From: Chloroflexota bacterium
GTDB lineage: Bacteria; Chloroflexota; Anaerolineae; J102
DNA: 36,231 nucleotides
Assembly (NCBI GenBank): GCA_013151415.1
Contig: JAADII010000007.1
Location: forward strand, 1-36,231
Reading direction: 5' to 3'
Shown here: in pieces, positions 17,482 through 25,708 of the stretch
Layout: each line of letters starts with the position of its first letter
How positions within the stretch are numbered: the stretch's first letter is position 1
Made by a program: the position numbers and the translations under genes
Notes under the pieces: model-generated
The model's input: the letters and a program-made list of their open reading frames with translations, nothing else
Told to the model about the DNA's origin: nothing
Database searches by the model: none

Positions 17482-18507
17482 TCAATCATGCAAAACCGCG
17501 ACATATCGCTGGCGCAGCTGATCGGCGATAACAGCTACAATCAGCAATATGCCCAACACAACAATTTGCAAATAGGATTCGATTCTGGCGAGGTTCATGC
17601 CATTCTGAACCAGACCAATGAATATGGCGCCCAGGACAACATTTTCGATGCGTCCCACGCCGCCGCGCAGCGACACGCCGCCTATAACGCATGCCGCGAT
17701 GGATTCAAGAGGAAATGAGGCCCCGATATTTGCTTCGCCCGTTTCCAGGCGCGCGGTGAGAAGCAAGCCGGCAATGGCGGCCAACGCCGCGCTTAGCACA
17801 TAAACATGAAATAAAATATATTTGGTGTTGATCCCGGATAACGCTGATGCCTTGATGTTGCCGCCAACCGCATAAAAATATCGGCCTGTTTTTGTCCAAT
17901 TCAGACGTAAATATGAGATAAGAATAATGCCTAACGTAACCCAAATGGGCGTGGGCACATTCAAGAGATCGCCGAAGCCAAAAATATCACTGTACTGAGG
18001 AGGCAACCCATACACCGGAACGCCCCCTGTCATGAACAGCGAGACCCCAAACGCCACCGACGACATGCCCAATGTCATCATGAAGGGCGAGACGTCAAAA
18101 AGCGCGACGCCCGCTCCATTGAGCACGCCCACAAACGAGCCAACCACCAGACCCGCCAACACGCCCAACACAATGGCCAGCGCAACCGCATCGTTGTTCG
18201 CCCCATACACGGCCGACATAACGGTTGCCGACACCACCGAGGTGAGCGCGATGATAGACCCCACAGAAAGATCGAACCCGCCGGTTAGCAACACAATCAT
18301 TTGCCCGATGGCGACAATGATGAGATAGGTGGACTGACGAGACACATTGAGCATGTTGCGCCAGGTCAAATAATTATCCGACAAAGTTGTAAAAATAATG
18401 ATGGCGATCACAAGCAAGAATGGCAATACGCCCACTTTGACAAAAATTCTCTGAACTGATGAAACCACTTTTCTCGGTATTGTCGAGCTAACGGCTTCTA
18501 CAGGCAT
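17482..18507 (-). CDS. CUT2-type ABC importer permease (TorT-like receptor system)
   Basis: 341-residue membrane protein of the RbsC/BPD_transp_2 family, starting at ATG 18507 behind AAAGGAG. Signatures: LTGGFDLSVGSIIALTSVVS (residues ~75-95), VSPFMMTLGMSSVAFGVSLF, the ATPase-docking loop VGGNIKASALSGINTKYI, and the C-terminal ENVVLGAIFIGLVQNGMNL. Around nine transmembrane segments. It is the only permease gene in this system, so it should act as a homodimer, as in ribose transporters. It lies between the ATPase gene (65 bases upstream) and pxpA (33 bases downstream), tying uptake to the carboxylase genes. Confidence 0.92.
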   Translation of the reverse strand: MPVEAVSSTIPRKVVSSVQRIFVKVGVLPFLLVIAIIIFTTLSDNYLTWRNMLNVSRQSTYLIIVAIGQMIVLLTGGFDLSVGSIIALTSVVSATVMSAVYGANNDAVALAIVLGVLAGLVVGSFVGVLNGAGVALFDVSPFMMTLGMSSVAFGVSLFMTGGVPVYGLPPQYSDIFGFGDLLNVPTPIWVTLGIILISYLRLNWTKTGRYFYAVGGNIKASALSGINTKYILFHVYVLSAALAAIAGLLLTARLETGEANIGASFPLESIAACVIGGVSLRGGVGRIENVVLGAIFIGLVQNGMNLARIESYLQIVVLGILLIVAVIADQLRQRYVAVLHD

Positions 18508-18572
18508 AGAAAAACACTCCTTTGCTTATGATGAAGAGGCAAGAAACCACTTATACTTATGATGCAGCTTTA

Positions 18573-20111
18573 TCACGTTGTCGGCCGCGCCGGAGCGCCT
18601 TGGGCGGTTGCATGGCCATCGTTGCCCCCAAAGAAATGACGCAACACATTTTCCTCTGTAATATCCGCGTCTTGAAGCTCGGCTTTGAGTCGGCCGCGAT
18701 GAAAAATGTAAACTCGATTCGCGAGGTGCAAAACCTCGGGCAAGTCTGACGAGATGAGCAGCACAGCGGCCCCCTGTTCACACAATTGGGCAATGAATTC
18801 ATAAATGGCCACGCGCGCGCCCATATCAACGCCAATGGTGGGCTCATCCAAAATAAATAGGTCGAAATCACGCGTGAGAGAACGCGCCAAAAGCACTTTT
18901 TGCTGATTTCCGCCGGAAAAGAACTCCACAGGGCGCTCCATATCCAGCGGCTGCAAACGAAGTTGTTTGGCCAACGCGCGCGTATGACGGCTTTCGGCGT
19001 GGCGTCGTAAGAAGCCAAAACGAGAAAACATGCTCAGATCCAGGGCTGGCAATGAGATGTTCTCGCGAGCGCCGCGCTGCATGAGCAAGCCTTCGGAGCG
19101 ACGGTCGGAAGGGAGGTAAAACGCACCCCGCGCCAACATCTCTTTCGGCGATGACCGGGTTACATCCTCCCCGCGGAAGCGAATCTCGCCCCAACGCGGA
19201 TGGACCGCGCCAAAGCAGGCGCGGGCCGCGCTCGACTTGCCCGAACCAACCAGGCCAGCAAAACCCACGATCTCCCCGCGTCGGACATAAAACGAAACAT
19301 GATCGACATCGCGCGTCGATAGATTGTTCACCTCGAGCACCACCTCTTGCGGCCGGTAGTTGATCTGAGGAAACACCTGCTCGATCACGCGGCCGGTCAT
19401 CAGGCGCAACAGTTCATTTTCATCCACAGCGTCGGCGTCAACGGTGGCGATCACCCGTCCATCGCGCAATACAGTGATTCTATCGGCAATTTGCTTGATC
19501 TCGGCCATGCGATGAGTCGTGTAAATAATTCCCACGCCCTCGGCCTTGACTTGTTTGATAAGAGCGAAAAGGCGCGCGGTTTCTTTTTCTGTCAACGATG
19601 CCGTAGGTTCATCGAGAATGAGAACAGAAAGCTCCGACCGAAAAGCCTTGGCTATTTCCACCATTTGTTGTTCGGCTCGGCTGAGATGCCCCACAACCTG
19701 ATTTGGATGCAACGGGAAGGCCAGTTTTTGAATAATGGCGCTGGCTTCATTTTGCATCGCCCGTTTATCCAAGAGCCATCGATTTTCGCGCTCCGCCCCC
19801 AAAGCAAGGTTTTCACCCACGGTGAGTTGCGGCACAAGGGAGAATTCTTGAAACACCGCACTGATGCCATGACTGCGCGCGTGATGCACAGATTGGTTTT
19901 TTATCTCCTGGCCGCGAAAGAGCATGCGGCCTGAAGTTGGTTGATACGCCCCCGTTATGACGCCGATAAGCGTTGATTTCCCCGCCCCATTTTCGCCAAA
20001 CAACACATGCACCTCACCGGCGCGCAGGTCAAAATCCACCTGGTCGAGCGCCAAGACGCCCGGGAAACGCTTCGAGATGCCTTGGCAATGCAAAATGATG
20101 TTCTCTTCCAT
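18573..20111 (-). CDS. CUT2-type ABC importer, double ATPase subunit (TorT-like receptor system)
   Basis: 512 residues from ATG 20111 (other in-frame starts are ATG 20138 and GTG 20207; the last lies inside a hairpin and none has a good ribosome site). Domain 1: Walker [11 protein letters not shown]-loop VFQEFSLVPQL, signature LSRAEQQMVEIAKA, Walker [13 protein letters not shown]-loop TTHRMAEI. Domain 2: Walker A GLVGSGKSS, signature [15 protein letters not shown], Walker B LFILDEPTIGVDM, and the family-typical SSDLPEV instead of a His. Unlike the ATPase at the left end of the window, both P-loops are intact. It drives uptake through the permease encoded next. A C-terminal tail (GHATAQGAPARPTT) is unique. 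Confidence 0.93.
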   Translation of the reverse strand: MEENIILHCQGISKRFPGVLALDQVDFDLRAGEVHVLFGENGAGKSTLIGVITGAYQPTSGRMLFRGQEIKNQSVHHARSHGISAVFQEFSLVPQLTVGENLALGAERENRWLLDKRAMQNEASAIIQKLAFPLHPNQVVGHLSRAEQQMVEIAKAFRSELSVLILDEPTASLTEKETARLFALIKQVKAEGVGIIYTTHRMAEIKQIADRITVLRDGRVIATVDADAVDENELLRLMTGRVIEQVFPQINYRPQEVVLEVNNLSTRDVDHVSFYVRRGEIVGFAGLVGSGKSSAARACFGAVHPRWGEIRFRGEDVTRSSPKEMLARGAFYLPSDRRSEGLLMQRGARENISLPALDLSMFSRFGFLRRHAESRHTRALAKQLRLQPLDMERPVEFFSGGNQQKVLLARSLTRDFDLFILDEPTIGVDMGARVAIYEFIAQLCEQGAAVLLISSDLPEVLHLANRVYIFHRGRLKAELQDADITEENVLRHFFGGNDGHATAQGAPARPTT

Positions 20112-20180
20112 AGCGGCTTGCGGTGGTCGCTGGCTCATCGAATGCGTGGCTCTGCACCTAAAATGCAAACAGGATGGATG

Positions 20181-20211
20181 ATGGGTGGCCGGCTTTGATC
20201 CGGCCACCCAT
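20181..20211 (-). promoter_or_regulatory. GC-rich stem-loop between binding-protein and ATPase genes
   Basis: Perfect 12-bp stem (20181-20192 with 20200-20211, ATGGGTGGCCGG and its complement) and a 7-base loop. It sits 18 bases after the stop of the binding-protein gene. On the transcribed (minus) strand no T-run follows directly (CATCCATCCTGTTTGC), so it is unlikely to be a strong terminator. It more likely protects the upstream mRNA or partially stops transcription, giving more receptor than ATPase. Confidence 0.65.
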
Positions 20212-20228
20212 GCAAAGACGGCAAAGAC

Positions 20229-21413
20229 TTACTCGGCGGTGACCCGGAACACAGGGCTAAATCCATCGGGCGCCAAGGAGGAATCTCGATCAAAGGTGTT
20301 GATGTTGTTGGAGTCAACAACATACAGTTTTGGGCCAACATGCTTCAAGTAATCTTTGCCTTCAAGAATGCGCACAGCTTGATCGATGGCGATGCGTCCT
20401 TGAATGACGGCTGAATCGGTGGGAGCGGCCAACATGCGACCACTTTGAATGCCCTGGTAGACGCCGGGCGTGAAGTAATAGGAAATCACCTTAATCTTGT
20501 CATCAAGACCTCGGTCGCGCAGGATGCTCACAGCGGCTTCGGCCGTCACCGCGGTGCCAGCGATGTAATCAATATCGGGATTGGCCTCGAGTGCGTCTTC
20601 GATAAGCTGCGACTGAACTTCTTTGCCGGTGTCGCCATATTTCGTATCCACCACCTCGATAGCTCCTTGAGCCACGGCCTCGAGGAAACCGGCGTTCCCC
20701 GCTTCCACCCATCCGGCGCCGGCCGGACCCGGGAACCAGGCCACCTTGACGGAATCCCCTCCCGCGGGGTGCAGCTTGGCCAGGTATTCACCGGCTTTAT
20801 AGCCCATCTCGCCAAAAGAAACCAGCGACTTGGCGGAAAGTTCGGGGGATGACATGCCATTGATGACATCGATGACCGGAATATTTTGAGAACGAAGTTC
20901 TGAAACAAGATTGTTCAATCCATCATACGAAATGGCCCCAATGATCACCGCGTCGGCGCCGGCCGCGACGCAATCTTCAATTTGAGAGATTTGGGTATTG
21001 AGTTCGGTGTAGCCTCCCGCTTCGACCAACTGCATATTCACACCCAGTCGACGAGATTCATCCACTACACCGTAGTCAACTGCCAGCCAATAGGCGTCTT
21101 TCATATGGGGGAAAGAGACGCATAACTCCCAAGGCTTTTCCGCTTTTTCCAGAGGAACATAATCCACGGTTTTGCGCGGGCTATCCATGTTGAAAGGAGG
21201 ATCCCACACCTCCACCGGATAGGGATACCACTTATCCCCCTCTTCACCGGCGGTTGATTGCGGTGATTCCTCTTGAGCGGTTTCCCCGGCGCTTACGCTT
21301 TCTTGCTCTGACGCCGATGATTGGTCCTGAGCAGCATTGCAAGCGCTCACCGCCAAAGCCAAAGCGATGAGAGCCACCAGTAGGAATGTGAGGCGTTTGA
21401 TTTGGGAATCCAT
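20229..21413 (-). CDS. TorT-like periplasmic binding lipoprotein of an ABC importer
   Basis: 394 residues from ATG 21413, set by AAGGAGAG; a longer frame to 21473 has no signal. It has a lipoprotein signal (MDSQIKRLTFLLVAL ... LAVSAC) and a Ser/Glu/Gln-rich linker, then a type 1 binding fold. The mature part resembles E. coli TorT block by block: WELCVSFPHMKDAYWLAVDYG, EAGGYTELNTQISQIEDC, FGEMGYKAGEYLAKL, VAWFPGPAGAGWVEAGNAGF, IDYIAGTAVTAEAA, and LAPDGFSPVF near the end (recognised from memory of TorT, not a search). TorT binds TMAO for the kinase TorS; here the gene heads an ABC importer operon instead. It is the first gene of the run to 9611. Ligand unknown; the downstream genes suggest an amide or lactam (inference). 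Confidence 0.88.
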   Translation of the reverse strand: MDSQIKRLTFLLVALIALALAVSACNAAQDQSSASEQESVSAGETAQEESPQSTAGEEGDKWYPYPVEVWDPPFNMDSPRKTVDYVPLEKAEKPWELCVSFPHMKDAYWLAVDYGVVDESRRLGVNMQLVEAGGYTELNTQISQIEDCVAAGADAVIIGAISYDGLNNLVSELRSQNIPVIDVINGMSSPELSAKSLVSFGEMGYKAGEYLAKLHPAGGDSVKVAWFPGPAGAGWVEAGNAGFLEAVAQGAIEVVDTKYGDTGKEVQSQLIEDALEANPDIDYIAGTAVTAEAAVSILRDRGLDDKIKVISYYFTPGVYQGIQSGRMLAAPTDSAVIQGRIAIDQAVRILEGKDYLKHVGPKLYVVDSNNINTFDRDSSLAPDGFSPVFRVTAE

Positions 21414-21463
21414 TCTATCTCTCTCCTTGAGACAACAAACGTGGACGGGTGATAACGATTTCC

Positions 21464-21492
21464 AGAATAGCATACAGCACTTCGGTTGTACA
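21464..21492 (-). promoter_or_regulatory. Promoter of the TorT-like importer/carboxylase gene run
   Basis: Minus strand: -35 TGTACA (21487-21492), spacer exactly 17, -10 TATTCT (21464-21469) with an upstream TG giving an extended -10. Predicted start near 21457 and a ~44-base leader containing AAGGAGAG ahead of ATG 21413. The gap 21493-21677 upstream also has two perfect palindromes, GGGAATTCCC (21519-21528) and GCCTCGCGAGGC (21533-21544), which could be operator sites; their role is unknown. Confidence 0.55.
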
Positions 21493-21677
21493 TAAGACCA
21501 TTCCCCCCTCCCCTATAAGGGAATTCCCCCATGCCTCGCGAGGCTCATGACAAAACCCCTCCCCCCGGCCCCCTTGTCTACGCCGGGCGCGGAACGCCTG
21601 CATCCAGCGTTATCAGAAAGAGCTCGGTTGTTATTCCGTTTTTCTCAACCAGGAAAACAGGGGCCCCTGCATCCGCC

Positions 21678-22352
21678 CTATGGCAGCTCCACCACCGTGC
21701 ATTTTCGCCGTTCGCGCGCGTCCAGCACCTCCACTTCTTCTGCTTCAAGGGCTGCATACAGGCTTTTCACATCCGCGCCCTCTTCTTTGATGAGCACCTG
21801 CTTATGCTTGCCATCTGGCTCGTTGAGGGTGGCGATGGCGATGACGCGGCCGCCATGCTCGTTGACCAGAGCCGTAAGCCTGGAAACCACCCCTTTCTCG
21901 CGTTCGACGCGCAACAAGAGCCGCATCCCCGGCTCATTGCCCCCGCTGAGCATGTTCACCAGGGTGCGAAAAATGTCCGTCTCGGTGATGATGCCCACGA
22001 GTTTCCCCTCCTCCACCACGGGCAACGAGCCGAACTTCCGCTCCAGCAAAATGCGCGAGGCCTCTTCGATAGGGCAATCGCGCGTCACGGCCAGCACCGG
22101 CCTCGACATGACGAATCGGGCCTTGATGCGCGCCATGAACTGACGACGCTCCCACGCGGGCAGGGTGCTGGTGATGGCAGGGCTGGCGGCCAACACATCG
22201 CGCTGCGAAACGATGCCCACGAGATGGCCATCGTCGTCCACCACGGGCACGCGACGAAATCGATGCTCTTGCAACAATTCCGAGATTTCCAGGACCGATG
22301 CATTGGGCGAAACCGCGACGGGATTGGGCGTCATCGCGTCTTGAACAAACAT
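21678..22352 (-). CDS. CBS-pair and ACT domain protein (AcuB-like), copy 1
   Basis: 224 residues from ATG 22352, set by GGAGGTG; the frame is open to 22430 without conserved sequence. Two CBS motifs form a nucleotide-binding pair: residues ~1-60 (FVQDAMTPNP ... RRVPVVDDDGHLVGIVSQRDV) and ~80-140 (VMSRPVLAVTRDCPIEEA ... GSLPVVEEGKLVGIITETDI). An ACT-like domain follows (~145-215, LRVEREKGVVSRLTALVNEHG). Such proteins sense adenine nucleotides or amino acids and regulate partner proteins (family knowledge). It is the last gene of the liv operon, 92 bases after livF, and is a same-length paralogue of the protein at the other end of the locus. Confidence 0.88.
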   Translation of the reverse strand: MFVQDAMTPNPVAVSPNASVLEISELLQEHRFRRVPVVDDDGHLVGIVSQRDVLAASPAITSTLPAWERRQFMARIKARFVMSRPVLAVTRDCPIEEASRILLERKFGSLPVVEEGKLVGIITETDIFRTLVNMLSGGNEPGMRLLLRVEREKGVVSRLTALVNEHGGRVIAIATLNEPDGKHKQVLIKEEGADVKSLYAALEAEEVEVLDARERRKCTVVELP

Positions 22353-22444
22353 CTTCCACCTCCGATAAAGTCCAGTGTCCGAAGTCCAACGCCCGAGGTC
22401 AATCGTCGATGGGGCGTAGTTCAACCACAACCGTTGCGCTGACG

Positions 22445-23239
22445 CTACGACAGCCAGCGTTTGCGGCGTTTATAGTGTTTGACATCGCGATAGCTCTTGC
22501 GCTGCCCCACCTCGGTGAGACCGAGATAAAATTCTCTTACGTCCGCGTTGTCGCGCAAAGTGGCGGGGTCTCCATCTAGCACAATGCGGCCATTTTCCAT
22601 GATATAAGCATAATCGGCAATTTGCAGGGCGATATTTGCGTTTTGCTCCACCAATAACACGGTTACGCCTTGCTCCTGGTTGATGCGCTGCACAATATGA
22701 AATATCTCTCGCACCAGAAGCGGGGCAAGCCCCAAAGAGGGTTCGTCCAACATCATGAGCTTGGGGCGGGCCATAAGCGAGCGGCCAATGGCCAGCATTT
22801 GTTGCTCACCCCCCGAAAGATAACCCGCGGTTTGCGTGCGGCGCTCTTTTAGCCGCGGAAAATAACGATACACCATTTCGATGTCATCCGCGATGTGGCG
22901 GCGGTCCTTGCGAGTGTATGCGCCCGCGTGCAAATTCTCCTCCACCGTGAGGTGCTCGAACACGCGGCGGCCCTCCATCACCTGAAAGATGCCGCGCTGC
23001 ACAATATCTTCTGCGTCCAAAACATGAATCGGTTCGCCTTGAAAGAGGATTTCGCCGTCGGTGACCTCGCCATCCTCGGGTTTCAACAGGCCAGAGATGG
23101 CCTTGAGGGTGGTCGATTTGCCCGCGCCATTGGACCCGAGCAACGCGACAATTTGGCCCTCCTCCACCTGCAACGACATGCCTTTCAGCACAAGGATGAC
23201 ATGATCGTAAATGACCTCGACGTTGTTGAGAACGAGCAT
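22445..23239 (-). CDS. livF: Branched-chain amino-acid-type ABC importer ATPase LivF
   Basis: 264 residues, ATG 23239 after CAGGAG. Single ABC ATPase with Walker A GSNGAGKST, Q-loop FQVMEGRRVFEHLTVEENL (the LivF-typical EGR-x-x-F), signature LSGGEQQMLAIGR, Walker B LMMLDEPSLGLAP and H-loop LVEQNANIAL. A basic C-terminal tail (KSYRDVKHYKRRKRWLS) extends ~25 residues beyond the usual LivF end. It pairs with LivG to power uptake through LivH/LivM. It is separated from the binding-protein gene by a perfect palindrome. Confidence 0.95.
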   Translation of the reverse strand: MLVLNNVEVIYDHVILVLKGMSLQVEEGQIVALLGSNGAGKSTTLKAISGLLKPEDGEVTDGEILFQGEPIHVLDAEDIVQRGIFQVMEGRRVFEHLTVEENLHAGAYTRKDRRHIADDIEMVYRYFPRLKERRTQTAGYLSGGEQQMLAIGRSLMARPKLMMLDEPSLGLAPLLVREIFHIVQRINQEQGVTVLLVEQNANIALQIADYAYIMENGRIVLDGDPATLRDNADVREFYLGLTEVGQRKSYRDVKHYKRRKRWLS

Positions 23240-23263
23240 GGCCGCGCTCCTGGACGATAAGGA

Positions 23264-23293
23264 GGTCGGCGACCGGCGCGCCGGTCGCCGACC
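23264..23293 (-). promoter_or_regulatory. 30-bp perfect palindrome between liv binding-protein gene and livF
   Basis: GGTCGGCGACCGGCG followed directly by its reverse complement; as RNA it would fold into a ~13-bp GC-rich stem. It starts 15 bases after the binding-protein stop and ends 24 bases before ATG of livF, with no T-run after it. Same position as the stem-loop behind the TorT-like gene, so probably an mRNA-stabilising or attenuating element raising receptor levels. Confidence 0.7.
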
Positions 23294-23308
23294 AAAACCA
23301 ACGTTGAA

Positions 23309-24508
23309 CTACTTGTGGGCTTTGGCTTCGATGCGGCTGTGAATGTAATCGCTCACGGCCACCCACTGACCATTCTGAACCTGATACAACTTGGCCGCGT
23401 CGTTGCCGCGATGATCGGTGGGGCTGAAGTTGAGAGGCGCGGTCACGTCGCCCGTATCAAAATTCTGAATGCCCTCAAGACTGGTTCTGAGATTGGCGCC
23501 GGTGAGCTCCTTCTTCGCATCGAGCGTGCGCTTGACGCCCTCGAGCATCACTTTGACGGTGGTCCACCCCTGCACATAATGCAGACCATAATCTTCCAGC
23601 TTTTCGCCCTTCGATTCCAAGAACTTGGCCGCGTCTTGCGCGCCGGGCACGGTTAGATCAGGCGAGAAAGGCATGACGCCCAAAACCCCTTCGGACGCGT
23701 CTTCGGCCAGCTTGACAAACAGCTCGTCAGCACACCAGTTCAGGCAGATGATCTGCACGTCCATGCCCAGACTCTTGGCGTTCTTGGCCAATAGAGCCGC
23801 GGGGCTGGACACATTTTGAATGACAATGTAGTTTGCGCCGAATTCTTGCGCCTGGGTCAGCTGAGGCGTGAGGTCGGTGGCCCCGCGCGGCATGGCCAGG
23901 TTTGTATAGGCGATGCCGTTTGCATCGGCATAAGCCTGACCATCGGGCACAGGGCTCTCGCCAAAGGGGCTATCATGGTGGAACACAACCACCTTTGCAT
24001 CCACCCCCTTGCTCGCGGCGTCGTCCTTGATCCACTGCAAGGCGATGACCATCTGATCAGAATAACTGGTGCCGGTCAAGAAATTGTAAGGCGCTTCGTT
24101 GATGTCGGCCAGGTTGATGGAATAGGAGGCCGACATAAAGGGGATCTCGTCCGCGGCGATTTTGGCGCGCAACGCCTCGGTGTCGCCGGTGCCCCAACCC
24201 AAAAATGCGATCACCTTGTCCTGATTCACATATTGCGAATAGAGTTGCTCGGCCTGATCCACCTTATAGGCGTAATCCTGAGCGATTAACTCGACCTTGC
24301 GCCCATTGATGCCGCCGTTCTCATTGATCCATTCGACATAGCCCTTTTCACCTTCGGCATATGGCGTGCCCACATCGGATGTGGGGCCGGTGAGATCGAA
24401 AATCGCCCCGATCTTGATAGGTTCGGCCTCGCCGCCACCGCCGCACGCCGCCAATAACAACGCGGCCAGCAACGCCAAACCAATGGCTAAAACAGTGCGC
24501 TTTTTCAT
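23309..24508 (-). CDS. Branched-chain amino-acid-type ABC importer binding lipoprotein
   Basis: 399 residues, ATG 24508 after AAAAGGAGG. Lipoprotein signal with lipobox LLAAC followed by GGGGEAEP. The mature part is a Leu/Ile/Val-binding (Peripla_BP_6) fold: IKIGAIFDLTGPTSDVGTPYAEG, WINENGGINGRKVELIAQDY, FLGWGTGDTEAL, YIVIQNVSSPAALLAKNAK, and a late DVTAPLNFSPTDHRG. This family binds amino acids but also amides, urea and aromatic or short organic acids, so the ligand is open. The acyl-CoA ligase in the same operon suggests a carboxylic acid rather than an amino acid (inference). Confidence 0.93.
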   Translation of the reverse strand: MKKRTVLAIGLALLAALLLAACGGGGEAEPIKIGAIFDLTGPTSDVGTPYAEGEKGYVEWINENGGINGRKVELIAQDYAYKVDQAEQLYSQYVNQDKVIAFLGWGTGDTEALRAKIAADEIPFMSASYSINLADINEAPYNFLTGTSYSDQMVIALQWIKDDAASKGVDAKVVVFHHDSPFGESPVPDGQAYADANGIAYTNLAMPRGATDLTPQLTQAQEFGANYIVIQNVSSPAALLAKNAKSLGMDVQIICLNWCADELFVKLAEDASEGVLGVMPFSPDLTVPGAQDAAKFLESKGEKLEDYGLHYVQGWTTVKVMLEGVKRTLDAKKELTGANLRTSLEGIQNFDTGDVTAPLNFSPTDHRGNDAAKLYQVQNGQWVAVSDYIHSRIEAKAHK

Positions 24509-24583
24509 GACTTCTGCCTCCTTTTTTCGGGGAGAGGGGGAGTGAGAAGATAAGAGAAATGGGTGAATGAAAGGGAACGATGT

Positions 24584-25633
24584 TCAATAACTAAAAGGCC
24601 ACAGCCTGAAATAGTCCTTGATGTTCCGCCACATTTTGGCAATGCCTTCGGGTTCGAATATCAAGAACACAATGATGACAATGCCGAACACGGCCTGTTG
24701 AATGAAGGGGATGATGCGATCCATGAAGGGTATGGCGCTGCCCAAGCTTTGCCCCACATTGAGCAAAAACGCCGGCAACAAAGTCATGAAGATGGCGCCA
24801 TATATGGAGCCGGAAATCGAGCCGAGACCGCCGATGATGATCATGGCCAGGTAGAGGATCGAGACCTCGATGGTGAACCGCTCCCAAGTCACGATCTGCC
24901 GCCAATGCGCAATAAGCGCGCCCGCCAACCCGATCATGAAAGAAGAGGTGGCGAACGCAGCCACCTTGTAGCGAAACACATTCACGCCCATGACCTCGGC
25001 CGCGATGTCTTGATCGCGAATGGCGATGAACGCGCGACCGGGTCGCGTGCGGAAAAGATTGACAGCCGCCATCACCACCAGCACGGCCACGGCCATGATG
25101 ATCCAATAGAATTTGAATTCGTTGAACCGAACTTGTTGGCCATCAAACCAGAGATAATTTTTCACAAACAGGGCGTCCACCCCTCCCGTGACTGTGTCCC
25201 AATGCGTCACCACCCAGATGATGATCACCTGAGCGGCCAACGTGGCGATGGCCAAATAGAGACCCTTCAAACGCAGCGATGGAATGCCGAACAATCCGCC
25301 CACCAGCGCCGTCATTAGCGCGCCGGCCGGGATGGTGATCCACATAGGCATGTTGAAGCGAATGGCCAGCAACGCGGCCGTATACGCGCCAACAGCCAAA
25401 AACGCGCCCGTGCCCAAAGAAATTTGCCCGGTGAAGCCCGTGAGAATGTTCAACCCCACCGCGCCGATGACCGCGATCCCGATCTGGTTGGCCAACGTCA
25501 AATAATAATTATCCGCCAAAAACGGAAAAATGAGTAAAAATACAATTATCAACAAAAGACGCACCTTTTGCGCAGGCGTATGGCGCAAAGCCATGTCTTT
25601 TTGATAGCTAGAGTGAAAAATTCCGCTTTGCAT
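24584..25633 (-). CDS. livM: Branched-chain amino-acid-type ABC importer permease LivM
   Basis: 349-residue membrane protein. LivM features: NQIGIAVIGAVGLNILTGFTGQISLG (residues ~48-75), GIPSLRLKGLYLAIATLAAQ, the ATPase-contact segment GRAFIAIRDQDIAAEVMGVNVFRYKV, and a C-terminal GSIYGAIFMTLLPAFL region; roughly 8-10 helices. The start at ATG 25633 has no clear ribosome site, and ATG 25594 (MALRHTPAQK) is an alternative giving 336 residues. Forms the pore with LivH, encoded 75 bases upstream. Confidence 0.94.
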   Translation of the reverse strand: MQSGIFHSSYQKDMALRHTPAQKVRLLLIIVFLLIFPFLADNYYLTLANQIGIAVIGAVGLNILTGFTGQISLGTGAFLAVGAYTAALLAIRFNMPMWITIPAGALMTALVGGLFGIPSLRLKGLYLAIATLAAQVIIIWVVTHWDTVTGGVDALFVKNYLWFDGQQVRFNEFKFYWIIMAVAVLVVMAAVNLFRTRPGRAFIAIRDQDIAAEVMGVNVFRYKVAAFATSSFMIGLAGALIAHWRQIVTWERFTIEVSILYLAMIIIGGLGSISGSIYGAIFMTLLPAFLLNVGQSLGSAIPFMDRIIPFIQQAVFGIVIIVFLIFEPEGIAKMWRNIKDYFRLWPFSY

Positions 25634-25708
25634 AATTATCGATTAATGAACTGGTATGGGGTTGACCATGGATCGATTGAGCGAGGGCGCCATGTCGTTG
25701 TCGTCGCG

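Noticed and set aside
21519-21544. Palindromes as a terminator between the CBS-ACT and TorT-like genes
   Set aside because: The stems are only 5-6 bp with no T-run on either side; operator sites are as likely.
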